Shown: piece by piece, positions 1-10,830 of the stretch
How positions within the stretch are numbered: the first letter of the stretch is position 1
Layout of the letters: each line of letters opens with the position of its first letter
The notes under the pieces: model-generated
The model's input: the letters and a program-made list of their open reading frames with translations, nothing else
The model's database searches: none
What the model was told of the DNA's origin: nothing
Assembly (NCBI GenBank): GCA_022478985.1
Contig: JAKSZP010010594.1
Coordinates: forward strand, 1-64,000
Origin: Massospora cicadina
Lineage: Eukaryota > Entomophthoromycota > Entomophthoromycetes > Entomophthorales > Entomophthoraceae
DNA: 64,000 bases
Direction: 5' to 3'
Made by a program: the position numbers and the translations under genes

Positions 1-190
1 GGATAGGTAGGGAAGAATAGGCCCCTATGGATTGTGTACACTGCAGTCCATCCAGGCATATTACATATAATATGGCAAGTTTGGAGCGAGCTTGATGCGT
101 TTTATCAGTTTGGATGAATTGAAATTCACAGGGGAACCACTGCTGACAATGGCATACCAGAATTTTATGAACTCAAACAGTATTGAGGGC
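1..190 (-). pseudogene. E0 aspartic protease fragment (pol start)
   Basis: The minus-strand frame reads a retropepsin-like active-site stretch, AIVSSGSPVN, followed by a run matching the E6 protease (ISSKLIKRIK versus the corresponding E6 stretch at about 62220-62330). Retropepsins use a D-[TS]-G-[AS] catalytic triplet; here the Asp codon has become Ser, so the enzyme would be inactive. E6 has Lys at the same place, which suggests independent loss from an ancestral DSGSP. The fragment is cut by the window edge. Confidence 0.6.
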
Positions 191-427
191 AACCAAACTT
201 GAAAACTGTGGGTGTAAGATGAGAAACATAGGAGATTTAATGAAAGAAGAAAAAACGGAAAATTTTAATATTAACAGTGGGTACTGAAATTTCTTTTTCA
301 GGTGTGATAGCTCCAGATTTATGAGATGTCATGGATAATTCTTGAGGCGAGGTAGGGATGTCATCATGGAGTTCCTCATCCTTCATGCTGATGGCCCTTT
401 TCCCACTTCTTCAGCAAGTCATTTCTA

Positions 428-469
428 GCATGTATTAGCGCTGGGATGGAATTAATTGCAGTAAGTGCA
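428..469 (-). other. decayed CCHC zinc knuckle of E0 gag
   Basis: The minus-strand reading gives Cys-x2-Cys, then a stop and His/Pro where the E6 copy (61904-61945) has Arg-His, then a final Cys. The zinc-binding His is Pro here. The alignment to E6 codon by codon is what identifies it. Confidence 0.5.
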
Positions 470-1525
470 TTTGGTTAAGGATGCTTCTGAGATTTGACAA
501 CATGGACCTGAGGACGGTTAAAGGAGACAGATGCGGTAGCCTTAGGATGTGAGGTTGATGCAGGTATTTTATTAAGCACTTACTAATTTCCTAATGAAAG
601 TAAAACCATTATTGTGGCCAATCATGTGTATTTGAACCTCAGGATAAGACCCCAACGTGAGGATGGCAGCAGTTACGACATCATCCAATGAAACGCTATT
701 TGTGGTTACTAAGGGCTGCGCTTGGGCGTAGAAATGGCTGGCAAACTCCACAGGGCTCTCACCTTTGTTCAGGTATATACCCATAATCGCTTGTTTATTG
801 ATTGGAAAGATTTTGGTTGATGACAAATTCTTGGACTAAGGCAGTACAGACCTGTTCCCATGTGTGGCATTCCTTTAAATATGGTATTAATAATCTTGCA
901 AGCAGTGCTATTCAGGCATGAATTGATATGTTTCACTTTATTTCAATTGGTAGCCTCTTCCATGAAACTCTCATATGCATACAGAAAAGAGGCAATACTT
1001 TCCTGTCATAGGGTGACATCTCCTTAAAACTAGGTTTAAAATTAGTTACAAAAGGATTAGAAAGGGTATTGACACTAAGAATTGGTACAGATTCAGAATT
1101 TTTTGTTTCTGCGTAGTCATAGGGAGTCTGCTGATCTGACCATCATCTAATATCCTTAGGATCCTCCTGTATATTATTAATTTTGGTTTAGGGAGGAGAT
1201 GGAGACCTTGTGAGAAATCTGTTCTTTTAATGCTTGGATGTTGATGCGTTGAAGAAGCAGCTGGATTTCTTAAGTTGTTCAAGCAGGCATTGAACTCTTG
1301 GCAGGTTTGTTAAATTGGGGAAATGTGACTATCGGCAAGCTTGATGAAGGCGCTTAGATTATCCATTTCATCTAAAAAGACCTCAATTGAGACCCTAGGG
1401 TTGATGAGGACTTCATCCACCTGGAGCTCACACTTGTGCCACATTACATATTTGACCCCATAAGGTGGCGAGGGCTGCCAAAACATTCTTTTCCAGGAGT
1501 CTTCAGGGTCACCAGGAGTAGACAC

Positions 1526-1573
1526 TGCATGACCAGAGGGCCCTTGAGGCCCACAGGGACCTTCTGGCCCTTC
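1526..1573 (-). other. collagen-like Gly-X-Y run in E0 gag
   Basis: The minus-strand frame reads EGPEGPCGPQGPSGH, preceded by GS, giving about five consecutive Gly-X-Y triplets rich in Pro at X. The same run (GPRGPQGPSG) is found in E6 at 59946-59975, at the same distance after the coiled-coil-like segment, so it was part of the ancestral Gag. Confidence 0.75.
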
Positions 1574-2323
1574 ACTCCCAGAGGTGAAATCACAAGAGGC
1601 CAGCTACTGATAGTGCTGCTGAAGAGTCTGCACTAGGTCCTTAACTTGGTGGAGGCGTTGGTTCCAGGAAGCCTCACGGAGTTGTGCATTCTGACAAAGC
1701 TGGTCCTCAAGGTAGCCCAAAATTCCAATATCCAACACTGCAAATTGGTTTTGGGCCTTATTGATTAATTGTAAGATAATGAAAATGGCTTTATAAATTA
1801 TTGTGGATGAAAGAGGAGGATGCATTATAGAAATTGACAACATTGGAGTGTAAAGCTTATGTAAGCCCAAGTAGTCATGAGACTTTATAATGGTGCAATA
1901 TGACTACTTGTAGAAGATGATGGATGGAAAGATAGACGAAGTTTTAAAGATAGCTCTCAGTTCCAAAATTCAATTATAATGCTAGTAATTGGGCCATGAT
2001 ATATGTGTCCTGCATAGTAGAAGACATTGAAGAAACACAGGTGCAACTTAAGCAGCCTCCTACAGACTAGGTGCCCCTTTATAACTGGTAGTAATTTTTT
2101 AAAGTTCTCATATAAAGTTTGTACTGATCATTATTTTAATAGAAGGTAGAGAAAATTGGAACATGGCCCAAAACTCTAAGTTTTCAGGCTGAATAAGTAA
2201 TACTTCATATTGTAAGGTACTAAAATATTGAGTGATACTAATTGACCAGTAAGTAGGTTGATTTTCTTGACTGTTTTATTCTCTACTGTTTGTGATAGAT
2301 AATTTCACTTTTACAGTTCAGGA

Positions 2324-2341
2324 CCCATGTAGTGAACACCA
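2324..2341 (-). other. E0 primer binding site
   Basis: The minus strand reads TGGTGTTCACTACATGGG directly after the LTR. This is a variant of the TGGTGCTCACTACAGGGG type seen in E1, E2, E3, E4 and E6. It starts with TGG, as expected for pairing with a tRNA CCA end. Confidence 0.65.
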
Positions 2342-2342
2342 C

Positions 2343-2816
2343 TTTTTTCAGTGTAAAAGTTCTCTATACTGATGACAAAGTTTGATAATATGTTTGAAGC
2401 TGTAGGCTAGCAGAGAAGTAAAAAATGAAAAGATGGGGCGAATATAGACTACTTTATATATTTAAAAAGCGTCAATATCTATAGGGTGTGTGGGGGCGTG
2501 GTGCCTTGGGGACCTACGTGGCCCAGTATGATCAGGATCTTATACTGCCTTCCAAATTGACTGCCTGGTTAGCGCCTTCATTGTTCTATTTTGTCCTTAT
2601 AACTGCAGCAGTGGGAGCCATGCCTCACAAGATTCAAAAAGCAGGGATAGGATTCCTGAAGGTATCTCAATCAATTCTCATGCATGTGAACTTCCTGATT
2701 GAATCTCATATCAGTACCTTCAGGGTAAGGTTTAATCTGCACAGGCTCAAGAGTTGACCTACCAAGCTCAATTTAGAAATAGGAATTTTGACTTGCTCAT
2801 CATTTAAATCCTTACA
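2343..2816 (-). repeat. E0 5' LTR (about 474 bp)
   Basis: This aligns along its length, in inverted orientation, with the E6 5' LTR at 58692-59167, including the block that reads aaaagatggggcgaa on the plus strand at 2429-2443. On the minus strand it begins TGTAAGG (E6: TGTTGGG) and stops just before the primer-binding-like site at 2324-2341. The inner edge is uncertain by a few bases because no clear CA is left. A plus-strand open frame inside it (2488-2757) has no support as a gene. Confidence 0.75.
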
Positions 2817-2836
2817 GGAATCATTGGCTTTCTTAT

Positions 2837-3405
2837 TGTCACAATTTTGATATGACTGGACGATAATTGTAGGACAGCAGGGTGGAATCTGCCAAACGTA
2901 GTATCAGTTACAATTATTTGAGTGCCTCAAGATGAGGTGATATTGGGATATAATGGGTCTTTATTGGATATAATGGTTTTATTGGATCGCCTCTATATAA
3001 AGCTATAAGGTAATAAGCAATGTCAATGTTAAACTAAAATGAAGTAAATAGCCTACAATTAGGGTGACAGGGGATTAGAGAATGACAAGCCAAATTTTAG
3101 GAGAATCAGCAGAATAGAATAGCCCAAGCCATGAGAAGCAGTATCGCCTGAAGCCACTATATATAAGTGAGATGAGCGATTAAAAATTAGGTTTTTTAGT
3201 GTAGAGGAGATGGTACAGCGAAAGATCGCTGTATTTATTAAAAAATAAATAAAAAATTGGTTGGGTCAATTGCTCCTATCTTAAGTATTTTTTTCAAATG
3301 TGTCCAAAGAACCAACAATCCCCACATCATTCGTCCGTTGCTCAGTGGGTTCACCCTGTGTGAATAACCAGACGGATTCTAACAATACCATCCAAAATTA
3401 TAACA
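2837..3405 (+). repeat. E1 5' LTR
   Basis: It starts TGTCACAATT and ends TTATAACA, and matches 8850-9418. A TATATAAA box lies at 2994-3001 and AATAAA-type signals near 3243-3250, giving a U3-R-U5 layout. Confidence 0.95.
2994..3001 (+). promoter_or_regulatory. TATA box in E1 5' LTR
   Basis: TATATAAA lies about 157 bp into the LTR, with its counterpart at 9008-9014 in the 3' LTR. It is the likely start-site element for the element RNA. Confidence 0.55.
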
Positions 3406-3406
3406 G

Positions 3407-3424
3407 TGGTGCTCACTATAGGGG
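3407..3424 (+). other. E1 primer binding site
   Basis: TGGTGCTCACTATAGGGG begins one base after the LTR end (CA + g). The TGG start and its position mark it as a tRNA-primed PBS. I cannot name the tRNA. Confidence 0.75.
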
Positions 3425-3470
3425 GCCCATTGATCAACCACCTAACACTCCAGAACTCCAGTCGCCAGCC

Positions 3471-4900
3471 ATGCCTTACCCAAGCTGTGTTGTTGAGGAG
3501 TCTTCACAGAACACTGCACCAGCTGGATATGAGGATCTCAAAGTTACCTTAGACGCGGTGCTCAAAAACCAAGATGAACTTCTTCAAAAACGAGATGCTG
3601 TCATGCACCAACTTGATAGTACGTTTAGACAAATGCAATTCTTGGGACTACAAAACAAAGATTTGCCAAACGATTGAACAGTACCACCAAGCGGCTACAG
3701 TGCGCAGAATGAAGATTGACCAATACTTCTCAGTCTTCTCACTGGGACAATGATGACTATCAAGAGGGGGCATCATATGAGGAAGAATATGACGCCATTC
3801 AGAGCTACTACACCCAAGATGGTAGTACCGGATATGCATATGAGTCAGAACAACACTTCCCTCAAGTAATGGTGGTACCACCCATGGCAGAAGGTCATGC
3901 TACCCCTGAAGTGGCGGACATCCTAACTTCCACTAATCCAGCTCATCCTCGCGAATCCACTTTTGGATCTCTGTCCATTCCTCAATATGTCTCAAAACCC
4001 CGTGAACGGGATGAGGAGGTTAATATCAAAAAATTACCTCCGTTTGACTGCAATGGGAACATTCATGGGTTCTTACAATGGTTTGAGTTTGTGGCGGAAG
4101 GAGCCTCTGATAGATGGAAGGAAAAGTTGGTAATATCTGCCTTGGATGTAGGAAGCAACGGTCAGGTCACCTGTTACCTCCCAAGTAGTTATGTCACCTA
4201 TAAGGATGTAAAGGATACCATACTCCACCTGTTTGGAGGAACTTCAAAGATGTCGCAGCAGAAAGCAGAATTCTTAATGATTGGATTCTGTCAAAATGAG
4301 ACTCTCCTAGAGCTTGCTGATCGATTCACAACATAAGCCCATGTACTGATTGGAGCTGGGTACTTAGCGGAAGCTGATGTGTGCATTGCCATGTCCTCCG
4401 TGGTGAAGCCATATTGTAAACTTCATAATGTTATTTCGCCGCTTCTGGATGATGACGTACCTCTGCTTAAGATTGTACAGTTTTTGCATTGTGTATCCTC
4501 TAAATTCCCACTGCCAAAGATGGAAGGGAAGACTACCTCTGCTACTGCACCCTCTTATTCAGGAGAATACTCCCATCTGCCTCCAGCTCCATTTAGCAAT
4601 CCTTGTCCTTTCTATTACTCTGCGCCTCATTCTCAGCCAAACTATACTCAATTGTTCGATCAGCATCAATGGGCTGGCCATGAAAACCGTCAGCAACCCA
4701 GTTATTGACCAGGACTCAGCTATGCCGACCATCAACAATCAGCTTACCAACCTGGGGCTGGTTATGCCGAACAACCCCAAACTTTCCAGTACAGACCCAC
4801 TTATGATAATCAAGTATGTGGCTCTTATGGGGTTAACTGCTACTAATGTGGTCGCCCTGGTCATTTGGCAAAATTCTGCCATAACCGCCATGTGAACTAT
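3471..4900 (+). pseudogene. E1 gag, broken
   Basis: The first in-frame ATG after the PBS is at 3471, matching E2 (24317). The N-terminal part (to 3677) has a helical LKVTLDAVLKNQDELLQKRD stretch. After a frame change the main capsid-like part runs 3716-4336 (PPFDCNGNIHGFLQWFEF, with E2 reading NILGFFKRFEF). It continues past a stop at 4336 into a Pro/Tyr/Gln-rich segment to 4708. A CCHC knuckle at 4838-4879 closes it. One frameshift and at least two stops inactivate it. Confidence 0.85.
4838..4879 (+). other. CCHC zinc knuckle of E1 gag with internal stop
   Basis: The frame reads C-Y-stop-C-GRPG-H-LAKF-C, an intact C-x2-C-x4-H-x4-C spacing with TAA in the first gap. This is the nucleocapsid RNA-binding motif. 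Confidence 0.85.
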
Positions 4901-5370
4901 GTACACCAAGATCAATACTATCAGGTAAAAGATGGAGCGGAGTAGAGATGGGACCCTCTACCTCCGCGATACCCACTAAAAACGTCCCTGAATCAATAGC
5001 AGTATACCCTGCAAAAGTCCCTCAGTACGATGACAGAATTTTATATCAGCAGCAAGTTGGTGGAGTAAATGTAGTAACCTGAGCACAAGCCAAGGTGGTG
5101 GTGGAAGAAGAATCCCCCAAATAACCAAAGCTATATGCCTGCCAAATGCTTGATCAAGCTTCCTCAGACCAACTTGATTCTGCCGCGGATGTGCCAACTC
5201 TGAAAGGAGTAAATGTCGCCCTTCTGGTAGATGCCATTGTCAAAGAATACCCCCAAGTCAGTGAGGCAATAATGAACTTTCTTGGGAAAAGAGAGCCCAT
5301 AAATGTTCATGTATTAAACGGTCAATATTCTTCTTATTCTGAGTGTACATACTGTGATATTTTTGTAGCC

Positions 5371-5790
5371 AAAAAATAGAGTTCGCGCTATAATAGATAC
5401 TTGTGCTTCAGTCAACATTGTGTCCACTAAATTGATGGCAAAGTTGACGTTAGAACCTAATGTGGACCATCGAATGGTTTATGGAACTGCTGGAGCAGTA
5501 AGTACTGTCTCTGAAGGGTTTAAAGCGCGCTACCTCTGCACTTTGGGTCCATTGTTATTGTAGCCCTGGAAATTGTGCTGCCTAATGAAAATTATGACCT
5601 TCTAATTGGGAACACTTTTCTGCGCTGTTTTAGCGCTGTTGTTAATATGACAGAGGAGACCCTCACCATTCTGGGGCAGCGAATCCCAATTTACTTTACC
5701 ACAAATGGTGTACCGAAGGATCCAATGCATAAGAGCCATATCAACCTTGCCTATAGTGATGGGGTGAGGCCAGTTCGCTACCACTGACTA
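5371..5790 (+). pseudogene. E1 aspartic protease, broken
   Basis: The frame at about 5385-5430 reads RAIIDTCASVNIVSTKLM, a retropepsin active site in which the Gly of DTGAS is Cys. The C-terminal half at 5575-5787 (NYDLLIGNTFLRCFSAVVNM) has the ILLG-like second motif. A frame change separates the halves. The domain would process Gag-Pol in an active element. Confidence 0.8.
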
Positions 5791-6289
5791 AAATGCAAGA
5801 CTAGGGCCCTTCCCCAGCAGATATATGATTATCAAGGAACACCTCTTCGAGCGGCAGGGACCATATCTATCCCTTCTGGCCATCAAGTCTTAGTGAACAC
5901 TGAGCTAGAAGTGGAAGTGCCGAGTGGGTTATATGGGGAAGTCATTGGGCTTTATCATCAAACTTGGTTTGAGCCACATGTGGCTACAGGGATTATACTT
6001 CTGGGACATGGGGAGATTAAGGTTTTGTTAGCAAAACTTCAGAGTGGTCCAATGAAAATCTGCCAATACCAAATTGTAGAGTATCTACATCTGATTCCAA
6101 AAGACAAGGTCCATCAGGTTCATGATTTTGGGTCATTGGATAAATTTGGTCTACTGACCAAGACACTGGCCAATGTACTACCTGTGGTACCGTAGAGTAA
6201 ATTAATTGGATTATTGGAAGAACAAAAAGACCAGGCAATAGCTTTATTCCAGAAGTATAAGGGGATTTTCGCTGTTGATGATCATGATT

Positions 6290-7580
6290 TAGGATGTGCT
6301 TGGGGGGTGGTCCATCGAGTAGACATAGGAGTTCATCCTCCTATAAGATCTCAGCTGATCTGCTGATTATGGGCAGTGGAATACATGGTTACTGATGAAA
6401 TTGACAAGTTGCTAGAGCAAGGGATGCTCAAACTGTCCAAAAGCCCATGGGCTTCACCTGTTCTAATTGTAAAAAAGAAGGATGGCACCAACCATGTAGC
6501 AATAGACTACCGGAAGCTCAACAGTATTAAAAAAAGGATTTGTATCCCTTGCCAAGAATCGACAATGCTCTTGATCAATTAGGGGGGCCCATTATTTTTC
6601 TGCAATGTACCTGATATCAGGTTATTGGCAAATTGAGTTACCCCCAGCGGAACAGGAAAAATGCGCTGTAATCACCTCCAAAGGCCTTTTTCAAACAATG
6701 CGGATGCCTCAAGGGCTGTGCAACGCCCCAGCTATGTTTCAGTAAGCCATGGACACTATTATTGGTGACCTGAAACTGTCATGCATTCTAATATACCTCG
6801 ACAATATTAACATTTTCTCTCAAACCTTTTTGGAGCATCTCAACCACCTCAAAGCAGTATTCCGTCAGCTGGCTGAGGCAAACCTTAAATTAAACCTCGA
6901 AAATGTAACTTCTTCAAAGATCAGCTAGAATACCTGGGGTTTGTGGTAGACTCAAAAGGGCTGAAACCACATCTGGCTAAGTTAAAGCCATCAGCAAAAT
7001 GACTACTCCCAATAGTAAGTGCATCATACAGGTATTTTTGAGAATAGTCAGTTACTACTGGCGCTTTATCCCTAATTTTAGCTGTATTGGAGGGCCACTA
7101 AAGAGTTGCTAAAAAAGAATGCTGTGTTCAAATGGATGGAACATTGCCAATCCACTTTCAATACACACTGTACAGCATTGAGCAGCGCACCGGTGTTACA
7201 ATATCCAAACTTCAATCAGGAGTTTATCGTTCAGATGGATGTGTCCCTCTCCGCTGTTGGGGCAGTACTTTCTCAGAAAGATGATGAGGGAGAGGAATAT
7301 CCTGCAGCACACTGTAGTCAAAGCCTGAACTGTCACAAGTGTAATTATACTGTGACCAAGCGGGATTACTTAGCAGTGATCTACACATTTAATCAATTCA
7401 GAGTCTATTTGCATGGGGTAAAGTTTAAAGTCATAACAGACCATGCATCATTACGCTGGTTGCAGAACCCCAAAGAACCTGAAAGGTCAGTTGGCTCGAT
7501 GGGCTCTCAAGTTACAGGCTTATGATTTTGAGATTCTCCATTGGCCAGGAGAGAAGCATCAGAACGCTGACTGTTTATCT
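6290..7580 (+). pseudogene. E1 reverse transcriptase and RNase H, broken
   Basis: RT motifs are visible in order: [20 protein letters not shown] (about 6440-6495), DYRKLN, then after a stop and frame change a MPQGLCNAP-like stretch (6703-6731) and the catalytic loop IYLDNINIFS with YLDN at 6794-6805. The second catalytic Asp is Asn, a single G-to-A change. RNase H follows at 7106-7570 (QMDVSLSAVGAVLSQ, TDHASLRWLQNPKEPER), ending with a HQNADCLS-like motif. Polymerase activity would be lost. Confidence 0.9.
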
Positions 7581-7598
7581 CAATAACCAACTATTGCA

Positions 7599-8815
7599 GT
7601 GACAGTGGACCTCAGCGACGTGATGTACGATAAGATGCTCAGTGGAAAATATGATGACAAACCACCCCAGGTGATCAAAGTGTTAAATGAAATGCAAATG
7701 AATACCTTCCAATGGAATGGGGAACAGTACAAGCAGATCAGTGAGTCTACGGTGAATTTTCTGCATTCCTCAGCACGTCTGGGAATTATTATGAGTGTGT
7801 ACAAGGCATCTGGGCATGGTGGATTGCGTAAGACTATGGAGTTGTTATGTCCATGATACTATTGGGAAAGTATGAGTTTTGATGTACTCGAAACTATCTC
7901 CTGTTGCCATCAGTGCCAAGTGGAGAAGCCATTTCGCTGTATGACATCATATCAGTTAGTAAAACCACATTTCACATGGCACACGGTTTCCCTCGATGTT
8001 GTTGAGCCCTTGCCAACTGGAGCCAACCGTTGTAAGTACATTATTGTGGCTATCAATCACTTGACCCAGTGGGTTGAAGTGAGGGTGATATGAGACTTGG
8101 GGGCAGTTACTGTGGCCAGGTTCATGATGGAATGCATTATTCAGTGACACAGCTGCCCTCAGTTCATTCTCACTGATAACAGAACCAACTTCACCTCGTG
8201 CATCCTCCCCAAACTGAATGAGCTTATGGGAATCCGCGGGGTTCTGAAAACCCCATACCACCCCAAGTCCAACGGAATGGTCAAATGGTTGAATGGAACT
8301 CTGGTGAATATACTACAAAAATTAGTAATGGATCAACATTCCAATTGGAGCTCTCTCCTTTCCACTGCCATATTCGCCTATCACATTAGTTACCATTCTG
8401 CCACAGGGAAGAGATGCTTGCAATTACTAAATGGCTGACACCTGGCTCTTCCGGCATTGCTTTATGCATGTGTAGAAGACACTGGTGGACTGGAACACCA
8501 CCGCTATCTGACTAACCTTGCAAACATTCTGATCAAACTGCAAACTGAATCATATTCCTTCAGCTTAGCTAAGAAGATTAGGAATCAGGCCGCTGATCAG
8601 GCACGTCATAGTGGGCTGGCGCCATTCAAGGAAGGTGATATGGTTCTCTTTCATAACCAACATGGATTCGGGTAGAAACATAAGCTGGCCAGTATTTGGA
8701 TTGGTCCGTTCAAAGTTATAGAGAAAACTGGAGTTGACGCATATACCATCAAGGATCCTACAAGTGGTCAGATCATTAACCAAGTACACGCAAAATTTCT
8801 CTGACTTTACAAACA
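7599..8815 (+). pseudogene. E1 integrase, broken
   Basis: The N-terminal HHCC region is marked by SGHGGLRKT (about 7808-7836) and CCHQCQVEKPF (7901-7935). The core has VSLDVVEPLPTGANRCKYII (first Asp) and SLTDNRTNFTS (second Asp). In the block PYHPKSNGMVKWLNGTL (8252-8302) Lys stands where the third catalytic acidic residue belongs; E2 keeps Glu there. A GPF-type C-terminal motif follows at about 8700 (WIGPFKVIEKTG), ending HAKFL-stop at 8805. No chromodomain is seen. Confidence 0.88.
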
Positions 8816-8836
8816 ATAGGATTTTATAATCAAGTC

Positions 8837-8849
8837 AAGGAGGGGGTAA
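8837..8849 (+). other. E1 polypurine tract
   Basis: AAGGAGGGGGTAA directly precedes the 3' LTR. This is the expected plus-strand primer for LTR retrotransposon replication. Confidence 0.8.
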
Positions 8850-9418
8850 TGTTACAATTCTGATATGACTAGACAATAATTGTAGGACAGCAGGGCAGAA
8901 TCTGCTGAACATAGTATCATTTACAATTATTCAAGTGCCTCAAGATGAGGCGATATTAGAATATAATGAGTCTTTATTGGATATAATAGGTTTTATTGGA
9001 TCACCTCTATATAAGGCAATAAGGTGATAAGGCGATGTCAATATTTGATTAATACAAAGTAAATCACATACAATTAGGGCAACAGAGTATTAGAGAATAA
9101 CAAGCTGGGTTTTGAGGAGAATTGGCGGAATAGAATAGCCCAAGCCATGAGAAGCAGTATCACCTGAAGCTGCTGTATATAAGCAAGATGGGCGATTGAG
9201 AAAAGTAGGTTTTTTAGCATAGAAGAGATGGGACAGTGAAAGATTGCTGTATTTTTAAATAAATAAAAAAATCCATTGGGGCAATTGCTCCTATTTTAAG
9301 TATATTTTCAAGTGTGTCCGAGGACTGGTAATCCCCACATCATCCGTCCATTGCTCAGTGGATTTGACCTGTGTGAATAACCCAACGGATCCTAACAATA
9401 CCATCCAAAATTATAACA
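8850..9418 (+). repeat. E1 3' LTR
   Basis: It matches the 5' LTR over its full 569 bp, starts TGTTACAATT and ends TTATAACA, and is followed by the target duplication CTTAT. TATATAA is at 9008-9014. Confidence 0.95.
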
Positions 9419-9423
9419 CTTAT

Positions 9424-10830
9424 AATAATTAAAAAGATAGCGCTTACCCAGAGAAATTAAGCTAGATAGGATATTAGTAGGAGGTATACCTACTGCAAAC
9501 ATCAACACTAATTTGGTGACAGCCTTTTTGAAGGGGGTAATAGTTATGTAAGACAGCTGCTTCAATAGCAAGCTGGTGACCAAATTTAGAATAGAGTGGC
9601 ATTCATCTGGGGAGCATAAAAATGATGGGAATTGTGCATCTTATTTGACTTTTTAAAAGTATTTAAAGTAAAGATAGGATGTTCTAATAAAATTACTTAT
9701 TTCAATTACTTATTTTAGAAACCTCAGCTAATAATCCTTATGATTTCTGATTGAACTGAATCAGGGTATTAATATAAAACTGAGCTTTGCTTGATTTATT
9801 GAGGGAAGCTTGAGATTGAACTTTAGTCTAAGTCAGTTTGTGATTAGCTTAGGTATTTATAGTTCTAGGCTGAGTAGGGAACTGATTGGCTAGTACAGGA
9901 TCTACTGCAGCAGCAAGATTTGGAGGAGGGGGTAGGATTGTACTCTATACTAAAAATATTGTGGGTTGGCAGTGGATTAGATACCAGCAGAGTTGGGCTT
10001 GGAGGCAGCAGAAGCTGCAAAAGTTGGGAATTTGTATTTTGAGTGATCCAACTTGAAACAGGATGAATAGATAGTCCACCCACCCTTTATGTGGTCCCAG
10101 AATAGATGGTCAGGGGCAGAAGGGGTAACAGCATGAGGGGGAATCAATAGGGATATTTTATGAGAATTAGGATATTTTATAGTAAATGCCTAAGGCCAGT
10201 GAGATGGATGGCCCCATTTGGGATTACAGAATGTAGGATGTGGTTAAAATCATAGGCTGCCAATCCAACCATCAGCTCATTGTGGAGTTACTCAGGGGGA
10301 AGTTAGGTGGGCAAACTAGCAAATTAAACTAGAATAGTGGTGTCTGCTGGCAGCAGGGTATGAGTTGTTGGGAGGGGGTGCCCTGGAATGCCAAGGGCAT
10401 AGTTGCTGCAGTTGTGGTGTTGGCTTCATAGGTGAAGCCTAAGTTGAACTACCCCCTGTAGGGGTAGAAGTTGATAAATCTGGCAGGCTTCATTACTACT
10501 TACACCATATTGATGATTGCATTATCAGTGTATAGGAAATATTTCCCATACTTGACCCTAAGGCCAAATTGCATATTGCTCCATGGAAGCACCAGGGGGC
10601 TTTGATGCATCATCTGGGAATGCGCAAGGTGAAGGGCAAGATCCTTGGGCAGAATGTATCTACCCAAGGACTTGAAAGAACTGGTCAAACTAGTCTAACA
10701 CATTTTCTGGCAGGGTAGAAAATGCCAAGAGGGGTTTTGCCACTATCTCATACTGGAGCAGCTGGATGTACAGCTGCAGACATTGGGGTGGAAAGGTGGG
10801 TCACTGGCTCAGAGTTGTTTATTTAAACTT
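9424..10830. other. unassigned sequence, possible old repeat remnant
   Basis: No family is recognised. Minus-strand frames at 10083-9865 and 10688-10500 are open for 62-72 codons, but they are Ser/Pro/Leu-rich or interrupted and carry no motif I can name. The base composition (more G-rich than the following AT-rich spacer) suggests decayed repeat DNA rather than spacer. The E1 insertion lies at its left edge. Confidence 0.3.

Larger units (their letters stand above)
240..2000 (-). pseudogene. E0 gag (capsid/nucleocapsid), broken
   Basis: Several minus-strand frames (1870-1604, 1525-1310, 826-572) join into a Gag-like protein collinear with E6 Gag. From the N-terminus there is an alpha-helical or coiled-coil stretch (1870-1604, including LEDQLCQNAQLREASWNQRL), then a short collagen-like Gly-X-Y run (1526-1573), then a capsid-like part ending near 572 (KGESPVEFASHFYAQAQ). 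A decayed zinc knuckle follows at 428-469. Family knowledge: Ty3/gypsy Gag forms the particle and binds RNA through CCHC knuckles. Stops and frame changes separate each block. Confidence 0.65.
1..2816 (-). mobile_element. E0: 5' part of a Ty3/gypsy element (LTR, gag, start of protease)
   Basis: Read on the minus strand, this holds an LTR at 2343-2816, a primer-binding-like site at 2324-2341, a gag-like region from about 2000 down to 240 and the start of an aspartic protease at the window edge. Its LTR, leader, gag and protease all match E6 (58692-64000) in the same order, so the two are copies of one family in opposite orientation. The remaining pol and the 3' LTR lie to the left of the window. 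Stops and frameshifts occur throughout, so it is a dead copy. Confidence 0.8.
2837..9418 (+). mobile_element. E1: full-length, inactive Ty3/gypsy retrotransposon
   Basis: Two 569-bp LTRs (2837-3405 and 8850-9418) flank gag, protease, RT, RNase H and integrase in Ty3/gypsy order. The flanks carry a perfect 5-bp target duplication, CTTAT (2832-2836 and 9419-9423), so both ends are certain. Primer site and polypurine tract are in place. LTR differences are numerous and mostly transitions, which points to an old insertion. Gag and pol have many stops and frameshifts, RT has YLDN in place of YLDD and integrase has lost its third acidic residue. E2 is a relative with similar LTRs. Confidence 0.95.

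Noticed and set aside
2488..2757. 89-codon plus-strand open frame
   Set aside because: It lies wholly inside the E0 LTR and has no conserved counterpart in the E6 LTR.
3300..3470. Gag start at 3300
   Set aside because: That frame begins with GTG inside the LTR and crosses the primer site. The ATG at 3471 aligns with the E2 gag ATG.
8300..8815. Chromodomain at the end of integrase (chromovirus)
   Set aside because: After the GPF motif the E1 frame ends within about 35 codons; E2, E3 and E4 also lack a visible chromodomain.
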